Part shown: positions 18,979 to 31,156 of the stretch, piece after piece | Position numbering within the stretch: the stretch's first letter is position 1 | Layout of the letters: each line of letters begins with the position of its first letter | Notes under the pieces: generated by a model | The model's database searches: none | What the model was told of the DNA's origin: nothing | What the model saw: the letters and a program-made list of their open reading frames with translations, nothing else | Position numbers and translations under genes: made by a program | DNA from: Acanthamoeba castellanii str. Neff | Taxonomy: Eukaryota; Discosea; Longamoebia; Acanthamoebidae | Assembly: GCF_000313135.1 (NCBI RefSeq) | Contig: NW_004457712.1 | Location: forward strand, 1,142,209 to 1,206,208 | Length of the DNA: 64,000 nt | Direction of reading: 5' to 3'

Positions 18979-21900
18979 ATGGCCACGGACCTGAAGCAGA
19001 AGGCCGAGGCAGGACGCAGCAACGTCGTCGACGACCTGCTGCTCTCGTCGCCCAGGGCTCTCGCCGATGACGAAGCCCTTCTCTCGCCCAAGAAGAAGAT
19101 TAGGGCCGCCAGGATTCGCGCGCCAGACACCACGGCCAGCGCAGATTCCTCCCCTGCACTCCCCTTCGGTACGAACGATCCCTTCTACCCTTTTATTTAT
19201 CATTTAATTTGCACAAATATTAATATTAATATTGGTTTAATATTTAATATTTATTTTAATAAATATTTAATATTTATTTTAATAAGTGCCGAAATTCTGC
19301 GGTTCGGCCACAAAGGCAATGCCTTGGGTGTTGCTCACCGCCTGTCTTGCGCGTGCTGCGTGGGCTGTGCAGACTCGACCGAGTTTTCGCTGCAGGGGTC
19401 GCGTGGGGTGCTTCCCACGCCCCTCGCCTCCCTGTCTTACTCCTCGTCGTGCCCCTTCCTCGCCGTACGCCCTTCCCTCCTCCTCCTCCTCCTCCTTGAG
19501 CCACCACCACGACCGCGTGCGCATCGAAGTTCCTCTAACTGACCCGAGGCGCCGGGCGGGTGTCGTTGGTCGTGTCGTTGGGCGTGTCGTGTCGTTGGTC
19601 GTGTCGTGTCGTTGGTCGTGTCGTTGGTCGTGTCGTGTCGTGTCGTGTCGTGTCGTGTCGTGTCGTGTCGTGTCGTGTCGTGTCGTGTCGTGTCGTGTCG
19701 TGTCGTGTCGTGTCGTGTCGTGTCGTTGGTTCCACAGGAATCGACGGAGACCAAGGTCGAGGGGGAGAAGAAGGACAACACCAACAAGGAGAAGGAGGTG
19801 GTCGAAGATGATGACGACGACGACGGGAACGATGGAGACGACCACAGCTCCAAGAGCGGCAACAAGGAGAAGGAAGTAGAAAAGGAGGAGGAGGTGGTGG
19901 AAGAAGAAGAAGACGACGACGACACGGATAGCGAGAGCGAAAGCGAAGACGTGAAGGCGAAAGCGAAGAAAGCAAAGGCGAAGAAAGCGAAGAAGGAAAA
20001 GAGAGAGAAGAAAGAGAAGAGGAGGAGCAAGGCGGTGGCTGCAGCTGAGGCGGAAGAGAAGGAGAAGCAGGTGCGGGAGATCGAGGAGCGAATGAAGCGC
20101 GAGTTGGCCCGGCTGGAGGAGCAGAAGGAGCGGGTGCGGCTCGAACTCGAGCGACTCAAGAGCGGCGGTGGCGCGGTCCATCACGGAGAGGGAGACGACG
20201 CGACCACCGCCAAAAAGAGCGAATGCGAAGAGAAGAAAGAAGGACGAAAGACGAAGACGAAGACGAAGAAGACGAAGAAGGTTGCCGCCGCCGCCAAGAC
20301 GAAGGAGAGCTCGAGCGACGAGAGCGAAAAAGAGGAAGAAGAGAAGAAGGAGAAAAAGAAGAAGAAGGAGAAGAAGGAGCGAAGGGCCGAGAGCCAGCAG
20401 GTGGCGACACGGAACGCAGCGAAGAGCGATGCCGATGCCGACGGCGGCGCGGCCGGGCGTGCGCTGAGCGTGCTGGAAGATGCGCAGCGCGTGCGGCTTC
20501 GAACGCAGGAGGTGGTCTCGGCCAGCGCCGTCGTGAAGACCAACACGAAGGCCGCCAAGCCAAAGAAGGAAAAGAAGGAAAAGACCAAGGAAAAGCAGAA
20601 GGCCAAGAGCGAAAGCGAAAGCGAAGAAGAAAGCGACGACGAGCTTCAATCGGGACCGACGGTCATCTGCACGCGGCACGACGATGACGACCAGAAGAAG
20701 ACGCCAAACGATGTCGCCGACGTAGACGACGACGGCAAAGAGAGCGAAAGCGAAAGCGACGGCGATGCGCACGACACCAAAAAGAAAGAAGCCAAGAGAG
20801 CGAAGAAGGAGGAGAAGGAGCGGGAGAAGCGAAGGAAGAAGGAGGAGAAGGAGCGGGAGCGAACCCAGCGCAAGGAGGAGAAGCGGCGACTGCGCGCCGA
20901 GCGCAAGGCCAAGAAGGCCGAGCGCAAGCAGCAGCGGAAGAAGACCGGCGGTAACGGCGGCAGCGGGCTGATGGCGAGCATCGACAGCAACGCCAGCGTC
21001 GGCAGCAACGACCAGGAGCAGCTCCGCAGAGTCGAGGCCGCCCTGTGGTCCGAGTTCGTGCCTTTCATCCTGCGCGAGAGCCACGCCGGCCTCTTTGCTT
21101 CGCTCGCCGCCCGCGCGCCACCGGCCAAGCGCCGCGCCAAGTCTCGCGGCGGCCGCAACCGCGACGCCGGCTCCGGCGGCGACGACGGCTCGGAGTCGAG
21201 TTCGGCCGCCGACTCGGAGTCGGATTCGTCGGACGACACGGACACGTCATCGCTGTCGACGTCGTCGTCGGCTGCGTCAGATGTCGACAGCAGCGGGAGC
21301 CACCGGCGGCGGCGCAGTAGCGAGGGGGGCTCGCGCGGCGGCAAGGCGGCGGAGGTGCCGGCCGAGCTCGAGCAGCTGATGCTGGGCCTGCACCGGTTCC
21401 TGACGACGGTGGTCTGCAACGCCGGCTTCGCGGGGAGCGACGTGTTCGAGGCCACGGCCGGCCGGCTGGCCGGTCTCGGCAGCCTCTTCGCCCACCCGCT
21501 CGGCCGCAACGCCTTTGCCGTCGCCCTCAAGAAGCTCGCTCGCCAGGTACTCGCTCGTGTGTGTGTGTTTCATCACCCAGCGCGCGTGTGTGCGCGTGCG
21601 GTCATGTGCGTTTTGTTCACGAAGGCGGCAATGTGTGCAGAACACGTCGTTCCTCTTGACCGAGGAGGGCTTCCAGTGCATCCTGTGCCTGATCGAGCAG
21701 GTCATCAACGCGTTCGACTTCAAGTACGTGACCGGCTTCAACTTTCTCCTCTCTTCTCTTCTTTTTTTCGCTTTTGCTCTGGACTGGTTCCTTACACGCA
21801 CGTGTCGTTGGTCGTGTGTGTCGTGTGTGTCGTGTGTGTCGTGTGTGTCGTGTGGAAAACAAAAGGCGCTACGAGACGGATCTGTCGGTGGCGCGAGTGA

Positions 21901-24900
21901 TCATGAACATCGCATCGACGTTCCACCGCACTCTCAACGGCTCGACGCAGTTCGTGCAGCAGTTCATCACCGCCTACACCATCTGGCGCGACCTCATGTT
22001 CTGGGAGAAGTACTTCTGGGGTACCACACCCCGAACCTCACATTCCTCACATGCTTCACATTCCGCGCACGACACACAACGACACACACTCGACACGCGG
22101 CTCATGCGTGTGTGTGTGTGTGCGTGTGTCGGACAGACGAGCTGGCGGTGGCGCAGCGCAAGGGCTACCAGCAGCTGGACGCGGGCGACGGCGAAGAGAA
22201 AAAAGGAGACGACGCAGCTTCGACGCAGCAGCAGGGTCCGGGCGACGCGTCGACCGACGCCTCCGCGACGCCGGAGGAACCCGAGGAATTCGTGCCCTTC
22301 AACCCGACCCTCATTTTCGTGCTCCTCCATTCCACCGGTACGTGTGTCGTGTCGTTGGTCGTGTGTCGTGTGTCGTGTGTCGTGTGTCGTGTGTCGTGTG
22401 TCGTGTGTCGTGTGTCGTGTGTCGTGTGTCGTGTGTCGTGTGTCGTGTGTCGTGTGGCCTGACGTGTGCGTGTGCAGCGTACAACATGCTCAATTGGGAC
22501 GTCGATGTGCGATCGGTGCGCAAGTTCGTGACGCGGATGTGCAAGAAGACGTGCCTCTCCCACGACCAGCGACAGTCCATCATGGTCTCCTCCTCCTCTT
22601 CTCCTCCTCTCCACGCCTTCGCCCCCACTGACACACGACACACACGACACACACGACACACACACGACACACACGACACACGACACACGACACGCGACAC
22701 AGGAAATTGTGGATTCGTTCGCCAAGAGCCTGCTGGCGCCGTCCGAGGGTTCGTTCGACTCTCCGATGCAGCGGAGCAGCAGCGGCGGCGGCAGCAGCAG
22801 CGATGACCTGTCCTCGCGCAAGCTGGGCGTCCGCAAGAAGAGCACCATCGCCGCCGCCGCCTCCTCCATCGATGGCACCGTTGCCGCCGCCGATAAGAAA
22901 CCCGAATCCGCCTGGGACCAGGTACCCCTCGCCCCCTCCAATCCACACGACACACGACACACACGCACACCTGAGCCGATGCTGACGTCATCTGTGTGTC
23001 GTGTCGTGCGTTGTGTGTGTCGTGTGGTAGGAGGTGCTGGAGCATGTGATCGGGGAGCTGGGGCGGCTGACGGAGGAGCAGCAGGCGCTGATGGCGCAGA
23101 AGGCGCGGGAGCGGGAGGAGGAGGCCAGGCGGCTGAAGGAAAAGTCGGAGCGAAGCAAGAAGCAGCTCAAGGCCAAGGCCGCCGCCTCCACCGGCAAAGT
23201 CGAGGCCGGCAAGAAGCACCTCGAGAAAGCCGTACGTGTCGTCGCGCGTGTGCGGTGTGTGCGGTCGCGCATGTGCGGTGGGCGTGTGCGGTGCCGACTG
23301 ACGCGCGCGCGTGTGCGGTTGCAACAGTTGGACGCGTTCCAGGAGGTGCAGCTGGTGCAGCGGTCGCGGGTGATCGGGGAGCTGGTGAGCACCGAGAAGA
23401 GCTACCTGGCCAACCTGGTGATGACCGTGCAGCACTTCCTGGAGCCCTTCCGCCGGGCCAAGGTCGTGAGCGAGGGCGAGATCAACCTCCTCTTCTCCAA
23501 CATCGAAATCATCGTCGGCCTCTCCCAGACCTTCCTCACCCGCGTACGCACCACCACTCCCCCCCCCGTCGTGGTGGCGGCGGCGACGACGATGCTGATG
23601 ATGGTGGTGATGATGGTGATGGCTGGTGGCTGGTGGCTGGTGGGCAGTTGGAGGAGCGGCTGGCGAGCTGGAAGGCGGACAACAGGGCGCCCGGCGAGCA
23701 GTTCCTGTCGGACATCTTCGCCCTCGTCGTACGGCGCCCCCTCTTCTCTCGCTTTCGCTTTCGTTTTTCTTTCTTTCGGATTGCGCGTGTCGTGTCGTGT
23801 CGTGCCGCGTGTGCGCGTGTGTCGTGTCGTGTCGGCCGAATGATGACGTTTTCTTCTTCCTCCTCGTCGTCGTCCTTCTCTAGTTCCCGTTCATGAAGAT
23901 CTACGCGACCTACTGCGGCAACTTCGAGGACGTCAACAGCTACCTCCAGCGCAACAAGAACAACGAAAAGCTCACGCGCTTCATCCGGGTACACACCACC
24001 CACCACCACCACATACGATCTCTCTCTCTCTCTCGCTTTCGCTCAGTTCTCTCTAACCTCGTCGTGTGTCGTGTGTGTCGTGTGTGTCGTGTGTGTCGTG
24101 TGTGTCGTGTGTGTGTCGTGTGCGCAGCAATGTGAGCTGCAGACGAAAAACAAATTGGACCTCCCGTCGCTGCTCATCATGCCCGTGCAGAGGTGCAACC
24201 GGCTCCATTCCCCCCGTACGAACTCGGCTGACACACGACACACGACACACGCACGACACGACACGCGCAGGATTCCGCGGTACCGGCTGCTGTTGCAGGA
24301 GCTGATCAAGTGCACGGCCCCGCACCACGCCGACTACCGCAAGCTCTGCAGCGCCCTCGAGATGATCAAAAACATCGCCGACTTTGTCAACGAGGTACCC
24401 CCACCACCACCAGCCACCACCGCTCTCCCTCCCCCGACAATTCGTTACTCACCGGCCCGACAACACACACGACACACACAGCAAACGAAGGGATCCCGGC
24501 TACATACGATGCAAAAGAACTTCGGCCCCAAGGCCGACGTACGTCACCTCCACCGCGCACGACACGCACGACACGACACGACACGACACGACGCTCACCG
24601 TGTTGCGTGTCGTGCGTGTCGTTGGGGCAGAGCATCGTGGAGCCGTGGCGGGTGTGGATCAAGGACGGGCACCTGCGGGCGCTGGCGATCGTGGAGGGGG
24701 GCAAGGTGCAGATCATCCCCCTGTACGTGATCCTCTTCAACGACCTCCTGGTCTACGCCAAGAGCCCCAAGGAGTACCTCGGCAAGGTCCACCTCCACGA
24801 GGCCTGGGTCAAGGACGAGCAGGACGCCGGCGGTACCCGCCCCCTCCCGCCCCCTACGGCCCCCTCCCGCCCCCTTGCGAGTGCGCTGACGCGGGATGGT

Positions 24901-26044
24901 GTCGTGTTGCGGCGTGTGTCGTGTGTCATGGCGTGTCGTGTCGTGTTATGTGCGATGGACGCAGATATGCAGAACATTCTGCAGTTCTATTCGCCGTCGG
25001 CGGCGTTCCTCTTCGCGGCGAACAGCGACGAGGAGAAGTACGAGTGGATCAAGGCGCTCGCCACCAACATCGATCGCCAGCTCCAGGTCGACGAATGCCG
25101 CGGTTCGCCTCCCCCTTCCCCCTCTCGTTCCCCGTGGCGTGTGCGGCTTGTGCGCTCACGCACGACACGACACGACACACAACACAGAGAAGCGTCTGTC
25201 GGTGCTGGCCGAGATCACGAAGAAGAAAAAGAAGAGCAAGAAGCCGCCCAAGGAGAAGGCCGACGGCGCGGCCGACTCGCTCGTGGCCTCGGCCGCGGCG
25301 GCCGACAAGAAGCAGCAGAAGAAGGCGAGCCGGAAGCAGAGGGAGCACGACCAGCTCCTGTCGGCCTTCCTCCAGTTCCACCCGAACGTGATCCCCAACA
25401 CGGCCAACGAGCTCCTCACCACCACGCAGCGCATCGAGAAGACCTTCCGCACCCTCTCGCGCCACTTCTCCTTCCGCAACGTCAAGGAGACCGCCCCGCG
25501 CGACGGCGACAAGTACAGACTCACCGCCCCCACCCGCCCCCTACAGCCCCCGCCCGCCCCCTCCCGAGCTCACTCGCTTGTGCGCGCGCGTGTCGTGTAT
25601 CGTGTGTGTCGTGGGCACAGGGTGAAGAACGATCTTGATCTGGCGACGCCGCCGACGCTGGCCTTCAGCGAGCGGCAGCTGCCCACGCGGGCGGCGGGCC
25701 GGTCGCTGGTGCCGCCCATCACGCCGCCCAAGACCCCCGCGCCCGGCGCCCCGCTCACCGCCCCCGCGCGCGGCCGTGCCGCCTCCGCAGCCGCCTCCTC
25801 GCCCTCATCACGATCCGCCGCCGAAGCCCAGTCGCCGCAAAAGGCCGGCGACGCCGCCGAGCCCTCGTCGTCGTCGTCATCGGCGCCGGCAAAGAAGTCC
25901 GGCGGGTTCTGGGGCCTGTGGAGCAGCAGCAACCACCAGGTGGCGACGGCGACGACGACCGCCGGCGGGCCGACGACGACGGAAGGAAAAGGCGGGTCCG
26001 CGGGCAAGGGAAGCGGTAAGGACCTCGAGATTTTCCGGCTCTGA
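18979..26044 (+). CDS. Large RhoGEF (DH-PH) with SBF2/KIAA0513-like helical region
   Basis: About sixteen exons. Exon 1 (18979-19168) starts MATDLKQKAEAGRSNVVDDL. Exon 2 (about 19738-21546) is an extreme Lys/Glu/Asp/Ser-rich stretch, then a helical region. Following exons continue it (LTEEGFQCILCLIEQVINAF, ETDLSVARVIMNIASTF, YTIWRDLMFWEKYFW), which from memory resembles the SBF2/KIAA0513-type domain. A coiled coil precedes the DH domain, which starts RSRVIGELVSTEKSYLANLV and continues with FMKIYATYC, LIMPVQR, RYRLLLQELIKCT. The PH domain has LYVILFNDLLVYAK and ends EEKYEWIKALA. The C-terminus is Lys-rich, then Pro/Ala/Ser-rich (GGFWGLWSSS). It should load GTP onto Rho-family GTPases. The exon 1-exon 2 frame does not match at the obvious splice sites, so a small exon may be missing. 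It follows a RhoGAP gene on the same strand. Confidence 0.82.
19631..19725 (+). repeat. (TGTCG)19 array in RhoGEF intron 1
   Basis: Nineteen uninterrupted tgtcg units (95 bp), inside a longer run of tgtcg and ttggtcg variants from 19560. It lies in the last part of intron 1, just before the acceptor at 19737. Confidence 0.95.
22337..22457 (+). repeat. TGTCG/TGTGTCG array in RhoGEF intron
   Basis: The array is built mainly of the 7-mer tgtgtcg in the intron between LLHSTG and AYNMLNWDVD. Shorter relatives occur in most introns of this gene (21800, 22625-22700, 24060-24115, 24560). Confidence 0.9.
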
Positions 26045-26368
26045 GGAGGCTCTCTGCTCAAGGAACGCGTTCGTTCGTTTCGCCCCCCACGCGTGTTGTG
26101 TGCGGTGGTGTGGTGGTGCGTGTGCGGCCTGACTGCCGTTGTCTGTAAAGAAAAAAAAGAACGAACAAACACCAACTGGGTTGGTGTTACAAAGATGAAA
26201 GGCACTTGTTTGGTTGCTCTTTTCGGGGCTTCAGCGAACCCAATGGCGAGTTCGGCATAGTTTTACAATTTGGCCGTCTCCGTGCGACCTCGCTGCTGCG
26301 GTGTTCAAAACGCAAAACAAGTTGTTGCCGTTTCCATTCATCTGTCTAATAACTCTATAACACGCACA
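26045..26368. other. Intergenic region
   Basis: RhoGEF 3' end and upstream part of the His-rich gene. accaactgggttggt near 26171 is a small inverted repeat. No gene is seen. Confidence 0.4.
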
Positions 26369-26685
26369 ATGGGCGCCTGCGAATCTTGCGAAGTCGACCA
26401 ACACCACCACGGCCACCACCACGGGTACGCCTTTCAAATGCATTCGACTTAATAGGCCTCATCTGCTCATGACTGAGAAATTGATCTCTGATTTTTCATT
26501 CATCTTCTTCTTGTGATCAATTTAGCCACCACGAGCACGGACACCACCACGGCGGCCACCATCACGCGATTGTGCACCACGGACACCACGGCCACCATGA
26601 TCACCACGGACACCATGGCCACCATTTCGACCATGGCCACCACCATGACCACGGTCACCACCACCACGGCCATCATCACCACTAA
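26369..26685 (+). CDS. Small histidine-rich metal-binding-type protein
   Basis: Two exons, 26369-26424 and 26526-26685, joined at a GTACGC...TTTAG intron. They give a 71-residue protein starting MGACESCEVDQHHHG. The rest is almost entirely His, Gly and Asp (HGHHHG, HHGHHGHHDHHGHHGHH). More than half the residues are His. Such tracts bind Ni, Zn or Cu, and the CESC near the start could add thiol ligands. MGAC also fits an N-myristoylation/palmitoylation start. No membrane segment is seen. Function is inferred from composition only: metal storage, buffering or chaperoning. The intron keeps the His repeat in frame, which supports a real gene. Confidence 0.72.
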
Positions 26686-27217
26686 GAAGCCCAGCCTCTC
26701 CACAATGCCGATCGGACAATCGATAGAATTTCGCATAGCAGAATGACAGAGGAAATCCAGGAGAGCGCGGATGAAGAAGAGACCATGGCGAGATGTAATT
26801 AAAGGGCCAATTTTGAGTGAATCATGTGTGTGTGCATTCGATTTTTTGTCTTTCATCTCAAGATGATCACTTTCGTAGAAATTCGGTTTGGTCAGTGGTC
26901 GTTGTCTCGTTCAGCTGCCCGGGTGGTGACGTGTAGCGGCACTTCACTATCGCGATACTGCCGGATAGCACCACCATCCTCTCATCTTCTCAGTCCATAA
27001 AACTGTGCGCCCCCCTCCCTTCTCTTGCAACCAAAGACCATTTGATCGTTCATCCGCTTCTACGTCGCTTTTTCGATTTGTTTCCAATTTATGACTTTCA
27101 TTTTAATGTATTTTTCCATCTTGATGTTTGTTTTCATGCGTTGTTGTGGTGACCAATCAGCAGAGAGCACGCTTCTTCATCTTTCATCCATCATCACATC
27201 TTCTTCTTCTTCCAATA
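26686..27217. other. Intergenic region
   Basis: 3' side of the His-rich gene and upstream part of the MBOAT gene, including T-rich DNA at 27060-27130. No gene is seen. Confidence 0.4.
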
Positions 27218-30001
27218 ATGCACTTCCCGCTCGTCGACGCCCTCGATCGGGCGGTGGAGCAGACCTCCGTGTCCGCGTCGCTGCCGGCCATGCAGGTGCG
27301 CTACCTGTTCGCCCTCGCCGCCGTCTACCCGCTCGCCCTCGTCTTCCGTCTGCTACCCTACCCGCACCACCTCGCCGCCGCCGGCGCCGGCCGGGCCTGG
27401 GCCGCCGCCGTCAAGCACCTCTTCTCGGTCGTGATCACGATCGGCATCTGCAGCTTCGCGCTAGGACCCTACTCGTGGGTCCACGCCCTCGTCACCACGC
27501 TCGTCTCGTACGCCCTGCACCGCCTCCTCCCGCACGGCATCGCCCACAAGGCCGTCTTCATGGTACGCACCGCACACACCGCACACATGGCACACATGGC
27601 ACACATGACACGACACACGCACCGCACACATCTCTAACTTTTTGCGTGTGACAGTTCTGCATGGCCTATCTCTCTTTCGGGTACGCACGGCGGCAGCAAC
27701 AACATCGCCCACTCGCTCACCATCGCTTTCGTGTTCGCTTTCTTTGTCGCTTTCGCTTTCGCTTTCGCTTTCTTCTTTGCTTCGCTCTTCGTTGTGGTGG
27801 TGGTTTGGTTGGTTGGGTGGTGATTGGGCGCGCAGGCACCTGTGGATCATGTACACGGAGTGGCTGGCGTGGTCCCTCAATTGGACCACCCAGCAGATGC
27901 TCCTCACCATCAAGCTCACCTCGTGCGCCTGCAACATCTACGACGGCCACCAGCCCGCCGCCGCACAGGAGGTCCGCCCGCCATCAACCCCCCCCCACCT
28001 CACCCCCTCGCCACCCCCTAACCACCGCACACGCACACGCGCCACCGCACACGCACGCGCACCACCGCACACGCGCACACGCACAGAAAATGAGGGATTA
28101 CCAGAAGCGGCACGCGGTGAAGCGGATGCCGTCGCTGCTGGAGTACTTGGGCTTCGCCTTCTTCTTCCCGTCGTTCCTCGCCGGACCCACCATGGAGATG
28201 TCCGACTACCTCGCCTTCATCAACGGCGACATGTTCAAGGCACGCTCAACCACCAGCCACCACCACCACCACCACCACCACCACCACACGCGTCACACAC
28301 CACACGCAGCCTGCGTGCATACACGTCGCTCTCACGCACACACGCACACACACACGCACACACACACATGACCGCACGCGCACGCGTTGCAGGAGTGTGC
28401 CGGGAAGAAGCCGCCGTCGAGCTGGCTGCCGACGCTGCAGACCGTGGGGCTTGCGTTCATGTTCCTGCCGGGTCCGGCCCTCGGCAACGTCTACTTCCCC
28501 ATCGACAACTTCCTCACCCGCCCCTTCCTCGACGCCCCCTTCCTCGTCAAGTAACCGCCCCCCTCCCCCCCGTAGGCCGCACCGTCGCCACTCGCTCGCT
28601 CACGCGCGTGTCGTGTCGTTGGTCGTGTCGTGTCGTGTCGTTGGTCGTGTGCGGCAGGTTCGGGGAGATGTGGCTCATACTGTTCCTGGTGCGGTGCAAG
28701 TACTACTTCGGGTGGTACATGGGCGAAGGCGGCTTCGTAGCGTGCGGGTTCTCCTACAACGGCACGGACGCCCGCGGTCGCGTCCGCTGGTGCGTTCCCC
28801 CCCGTTCTCTCCTTACTTGCGTGTCGTGTCGTGTGTCGTGACGTGACGTGTCGTGTGTCGTGTCGTCCTGCGTGCTGTGGGGCTCACGCGTGCGCGTCGC
28901 ACACGCCCAGGGACCGTGTGCCCGTCAACCGGCCGCTGGGCGTGGAACTGCCGGAGAATATGCGCGAGGTCACCGACTCGTGGAACATCTGCACCTCCTC
29001 CTGGCTCAAGCAATGTACGTCGCCCGCCTCCTGCCGCGCACACGCATACGCACACGCGCTACGAACTTACACCGCAAATGCTGTGCGTGTCATGCCGTGT
29101 GTCGTTGGTCGTGTCGTTGGTCGTTGGTCGTTGGTCGTGTCAATGGAACACAGACGTGTACCTGCGGTTCTCGCCCGATGGTAAGCCCAACATGCTGGCG
29201 ACCATGCTCACCTACTTCACCAGCGCCTTCTGGCACGTACGTACCACCCACAAACTCGCCGACAGCCGTGCCTGTGTGTCGTGTGTGTCGTGTCGTGTTG
29301 TGTCGTGTCGTGTCGTGTCGTGTCGTGTCGTGTTCCATGTCTCATCTTCGCCCGCGACCAATGACCAGGGATTCTACCCGGGCTACTTCATGTTCTTCCT
29401 CATGGGCGCTGTCCTCACCGAAACCGGCAAAAGTGCGTGTGCGGCCGTGTCGTGCGTGTCGTGTCGTTGGTCGTGTGGTGTCTTAAGATGATGTTGCATC
29501 TTACGATCTTTTGAATTGGGCTACCGACACACTGTAGACCTGCGGCGAAAGGTGCGTCCGTGGTTCCTGCGGGAGGACGGAGTGACGCCCAGGCCCGCCA
29601 AGATCGTGTACGACGTGCTGGGCGTCATCGCCGTGCAGGCCTCCCTCTCCTACATCGCCGTCTCCTTCGTCGTACGCCTCCCCCCCCTCTCCTCTTTCGC
29701 TCTTTGCTCTTCGCTCTTTGTTCTTCGTTCTTTTCTGACCAACCAACGATCATCGTAGTTGCTGCTTCCGTCGAGGGCGTGGACGGTGTACGAGTCGATG
29801 TACCACGCGGGCTACGTCCTCATCTTCGCGACCTTCTTCGTCACCCGCTTCGTTCTTCCCTCACCACCGCGGCCGAAGGCCTCGACAACGACCAACAACA
29901 GCCAGGCCAGCAAGAAGGCCTCGACGACGACGAAGAAGAAGAACGGCAGCGGCAGCGACGTCGATCAGTCGCCGGCCGCCAAGGACAAGAAGGTCCGATA
30001 A
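27218..30001 (+). CDS. MBOAT-family lysophospholipid acyltransferase
   Basis: About eleven exons starting at ATG 27218 (MHFPLVDALDRAVEQTSVSA). The protein is multi-pass, with segments such as LFALAAVYPLALVFRLLPY. It carries the MBOAT landmarks: SLLEYLGFAFFFPSFLAGPT, then DSWNICTSSWLK with the conserved Asn, and TSAFWHGFYPGYF with the catalytic His (the His-Gly pair is joined across an intron). This combination is typical of LPCAT/LPEAT enzymes (MBOAT1, 2, 5 and 7; yeast Ale1), which re-acylate lysophospholipids with acyl-CoA in the ER membrane. The C-terminus ends in a Lys/Ser-rich cytosolic tail finishing DKKVR, like a KKxx-type ER-retrieval tail but not exact. Substrate cannot be read from the sequence. 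Confidence 0.87.
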
Positions 30002-30124
30002 CCAGCACAACACAACATATAATAAAATAATATTAACTGTCGATGTTGGTCTGCACATAAAAACGATGACACAACATCATCATCATCTTCACCATCATCA
30101 TCTACCGATCGATCGATCGAGGCG

Positions 30125-30804
30125 TTAGATGGAGTGGATGTTCTGCCAGAAGGAGGCCAGCTTGACGGCGCCCTCCCTGGTCTCGAAGTAGTGGATGCCG
30201 GTGCAGCACGGGTGGGCCGGGTCGTTGAACTCCTTCATCGTGTCGTACCCGTCCCGCTCCTTCTGCGAGAGCTGCACCGTCGCGCCCTTCTCGTAGACAA
30301 AGTCCCACGCGTGGTCTGGCGTGTGGCGTGTAGCGCGCGTGTCGTGTGTCGTGTGTCGTGTGTGTCGTGCGACTGTGAGGCGTTGCCGCAAGGGAAGAGA
30401 AGAGGTTTTGTGGGGGGGGGGCACGGCACCGCTGCGACCGATGAGGGACGTGGGGACCTCGCTGCCGTCGAGGCCAGTGATGTTCTTGACCACTACTCGA
30501 TCCGCGCGGCGCTTGCCTACGAACGCGGTCTCGTTGTGCTCCTCCTTCTTGAGCGGGACCACTACACGACGAACAAGAGGGTGTGAGTTGCGGTTCGCTG
30601 CACCTTGCTGGATCCATCAAGACCTTCACCGAATAAATTGAATAATTAATCAAGCGTTACGCCATGAAAAAGAATGACGCACCCACTACGGCGTCGGCAG
30701 GGATTTCAAGTTCCAAGACCGTAGAGACGGCCAGCCTTGTCCCAGGCCTGCCAGTCCTGACCCTCCGCCGTCAGCTTCACTGCCTTGTATCCCACGCTCG
30801 ACAT
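30125..30804 (-). CDS. DUF5758-like small protein
   Basis: Starts at 30804 (MSSVGYKAVKLTAEG). After a frame slip near 30710 it continues LELEIPADAVV. After introns come NETAFVGKRRADRVVVKNIT and WDFVYEKGATVQL, ending HPCCTGIHYFETREGAV and stopping at 30125. The order IPADA, K-x-R-A, DFVY-x-x-G and GIHYF-x-x-R-E matches my recollection of DUF5758, a domain of unknown function seen in amoebae, bacteria and giant-virus proteins. The slip (one base too many around gcctggccgtctc on the minus strand) is a sequence error, a mutation, or a sign of a misplaced exon. It is divergently arranged with the ABC transporter gene. Function unknown. Confidence 0.55.
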
Positions 30805-31065
30805 TTTGCAATTGAAATCAATAAATCCTGATCTTTTTCGATTAATTTTTGTATTTTGTTCAGCTTGCTGCCTTCACAGAAATATAAACTATGCGAGAAA
30901 CACAAGATAAAAAGGAAAATAAAAAGGAAATGATAATCATGCGCTCAAATCCCGGTTGGTCCGCACAAATCCGGACGAAAAAGAAACTGTACGGCCCAAC
31001 AGCGGGAGAGTGATCCGTACAAGAAGCGTAATCTCTGCGGCCTACAACGACTTGCTTGCTAGTTG

Positions 31066-31073
31066 TATATAAA
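31066..31073 (+). promoter_or_regulatory. TATA box of the ABCG gene
   Basis: TATATAAA lies 91 bases before the ATG at 31157, in the 352-base gap between the divergent DUF5758-like and ABCG genes. Position and match to the eukaryotic consensus are good. No transcript start is visible. Confidence 0.5.
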
Positions 31074-31156
31074 GCAACATCTCCGGCCACGTCAAGCTCT
31101 CATACCACTCCACCACCAACACCCAACACACTGCTCAGCAGCCACTGGCCACACAC

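Noticed and set aside
19279..21084. 601-residue minus-strand open frame rich in Leu, Ser and (HDTTR)n
   Set aside because: It is the antisense of the Lys/Glu-rich RhoGEF exon and a TGTCG array. The plus strand has splice sites and downstream DH-PH exons.
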